64,000 nt of DNA from Sterolibacterium sp. (GTDB taxonomy: Bacteria; Pseudomonadota; Gammaproteobacteria; Burkholderiales; Rhodocyclaceae). Every line of letters begins with the position of its first letter. Position 1 is the stretch's first letter. Positions 63,890-64,000 of this stretch are shown in pieces. The stretch is taken from NCBI GenBank assembly GCA_028713555.1, contig JAQTOA010000012.1, forward strand, positions 36,387 through 100,386. Direction: 5' to 3'. The position numbers and the translations under genes are program-made. Below the pieces are notes generated by a model. It searched no databases. It was not told where the DNA came from and saw only the letters and a program-made list of their open reading frames with translations.

Positions 63890-64000
63890 TTAATCGAACA
63901 GTTTCAGCTGGTTGGGATCGTCCAGCAGAACCGGAGCTAGTGGAATACGGCCAAGCAGTTGATCCAAAGGAGTTCTCTCAAACATAGTGAGGCTCAGGAT
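63890..64000 (-). CDS. Partial C-terminus of an unknown protein
   Basis: The last 36 codons of a minus-strand frame (LSLTMFERTPLDQLLGRIPL then a Leu-rich tail ending LKLFD) run off the end of the window. No function can be recognised. It is convergent with amt, 31 bases away. Confidence 0.35.
   Translation of the reverse strand: MLSLTMFERTPLDQLLGRIPLAPVLLDDPNQLKLFD

Noticed and set aside
1..64000. CRISPR arrays, rRNA and tRNA genes, complete insertion sequences
   Set aside because: No regularly spaced repeats, no tRNA T-arm signatures in a plausible context and no transposase with its full catalytic core were seen on reading both strands.

Overview
The window looks like chromosome of a betaproteobacterium, most likely from the Rhodocyclales / Sterolibacterium-Sulfuritalea neighbourhood. 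That placement is inferred from gene content: a phasin of the PHA type, the coaE-zapD-yacG-Nudix/ThiE order, DUF4124 and DUF4197 proteins, a stand-alone biotin ligase followed by coaX, and many c-type cytochromes. It was not tested by phylogeny. Genes are densely packed on both strands. I found no rRNA, tRNA, CRISPR array or intact insertion sequence.

Layout. 1-9 kb: the end of metZ, two surface-polysaccharide-like genes, a four-gene MacAB-like export operon on the minus strand, ubiX and a hemG-type flavodoxin. 9-15.5 kb: a redox and signalling island with two output-less response regulators (one with a membrane tail), a nine-haem cytochrome c, a cytochrome b, and a convergent sigma-54 response regulator / haem-motif sensor kinase pair. 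15.7-22.4 kb: pstSCAB with a PHO box and a P-type cation ATPase. 22.6-25.5 kb: a cobalamin riboswitch driving a FecCD/BtuCD-type transporter. 25.8-34.2 kb: an MFS pump, an uncharacterised membrane protein with a perfect EF-hand loop, a phasin with a strong promoter and PhaR-like operator, hrpA and crcB. 34.2-35.8 kb: a small scar of broken mobile or defence genes (HigB, ISL3 transposase, restriction subunit) beside an intact VapBC pair. 35.9-42.9 kb: glnS and then a second cytochrome island: a four-domain cytochrome lipoprotein, a nine-haem cytochrome fused to cytochrome b, two tandem paralogous mini-cytochromes c and a c5-like cytochrome. 42.9-64 kb: mostly housekeeping genes (gluQ, clsB, nadA, glnA, ntrBC, birA, coaX, trpB2, coaE, zapD, yacG, mltA, amt).

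How the parts work together. Nitrogen control is well represented: ntrBC, glnA with a sigma-54 promoter and two NtrC-like sites 32 bp apart, and amt with its own sigma-54-like promoter. Phosphate uptake carries a PHO box with a correctly spaced -10. The most distinctive theme is electron transfer. The same module (nine-haem cytochrome plus membrane cytochrome b) occurs twice, once as two genes next to a two-component system and once as a single fused gene. The first copy lies downstream of a sigma-54-like promoter with a perfect upstream palindrome. The second is divergent from the mini-cytochromes across a region with an FNR-type box. The sensor kinase has a periplasmic CX4CH motif plus a degenerate CXXCY, which suggests redox or haem-linked sensing. 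This is the best candidate in the window for an undescribed system, but its function is inferred only from motifs and neighbours.
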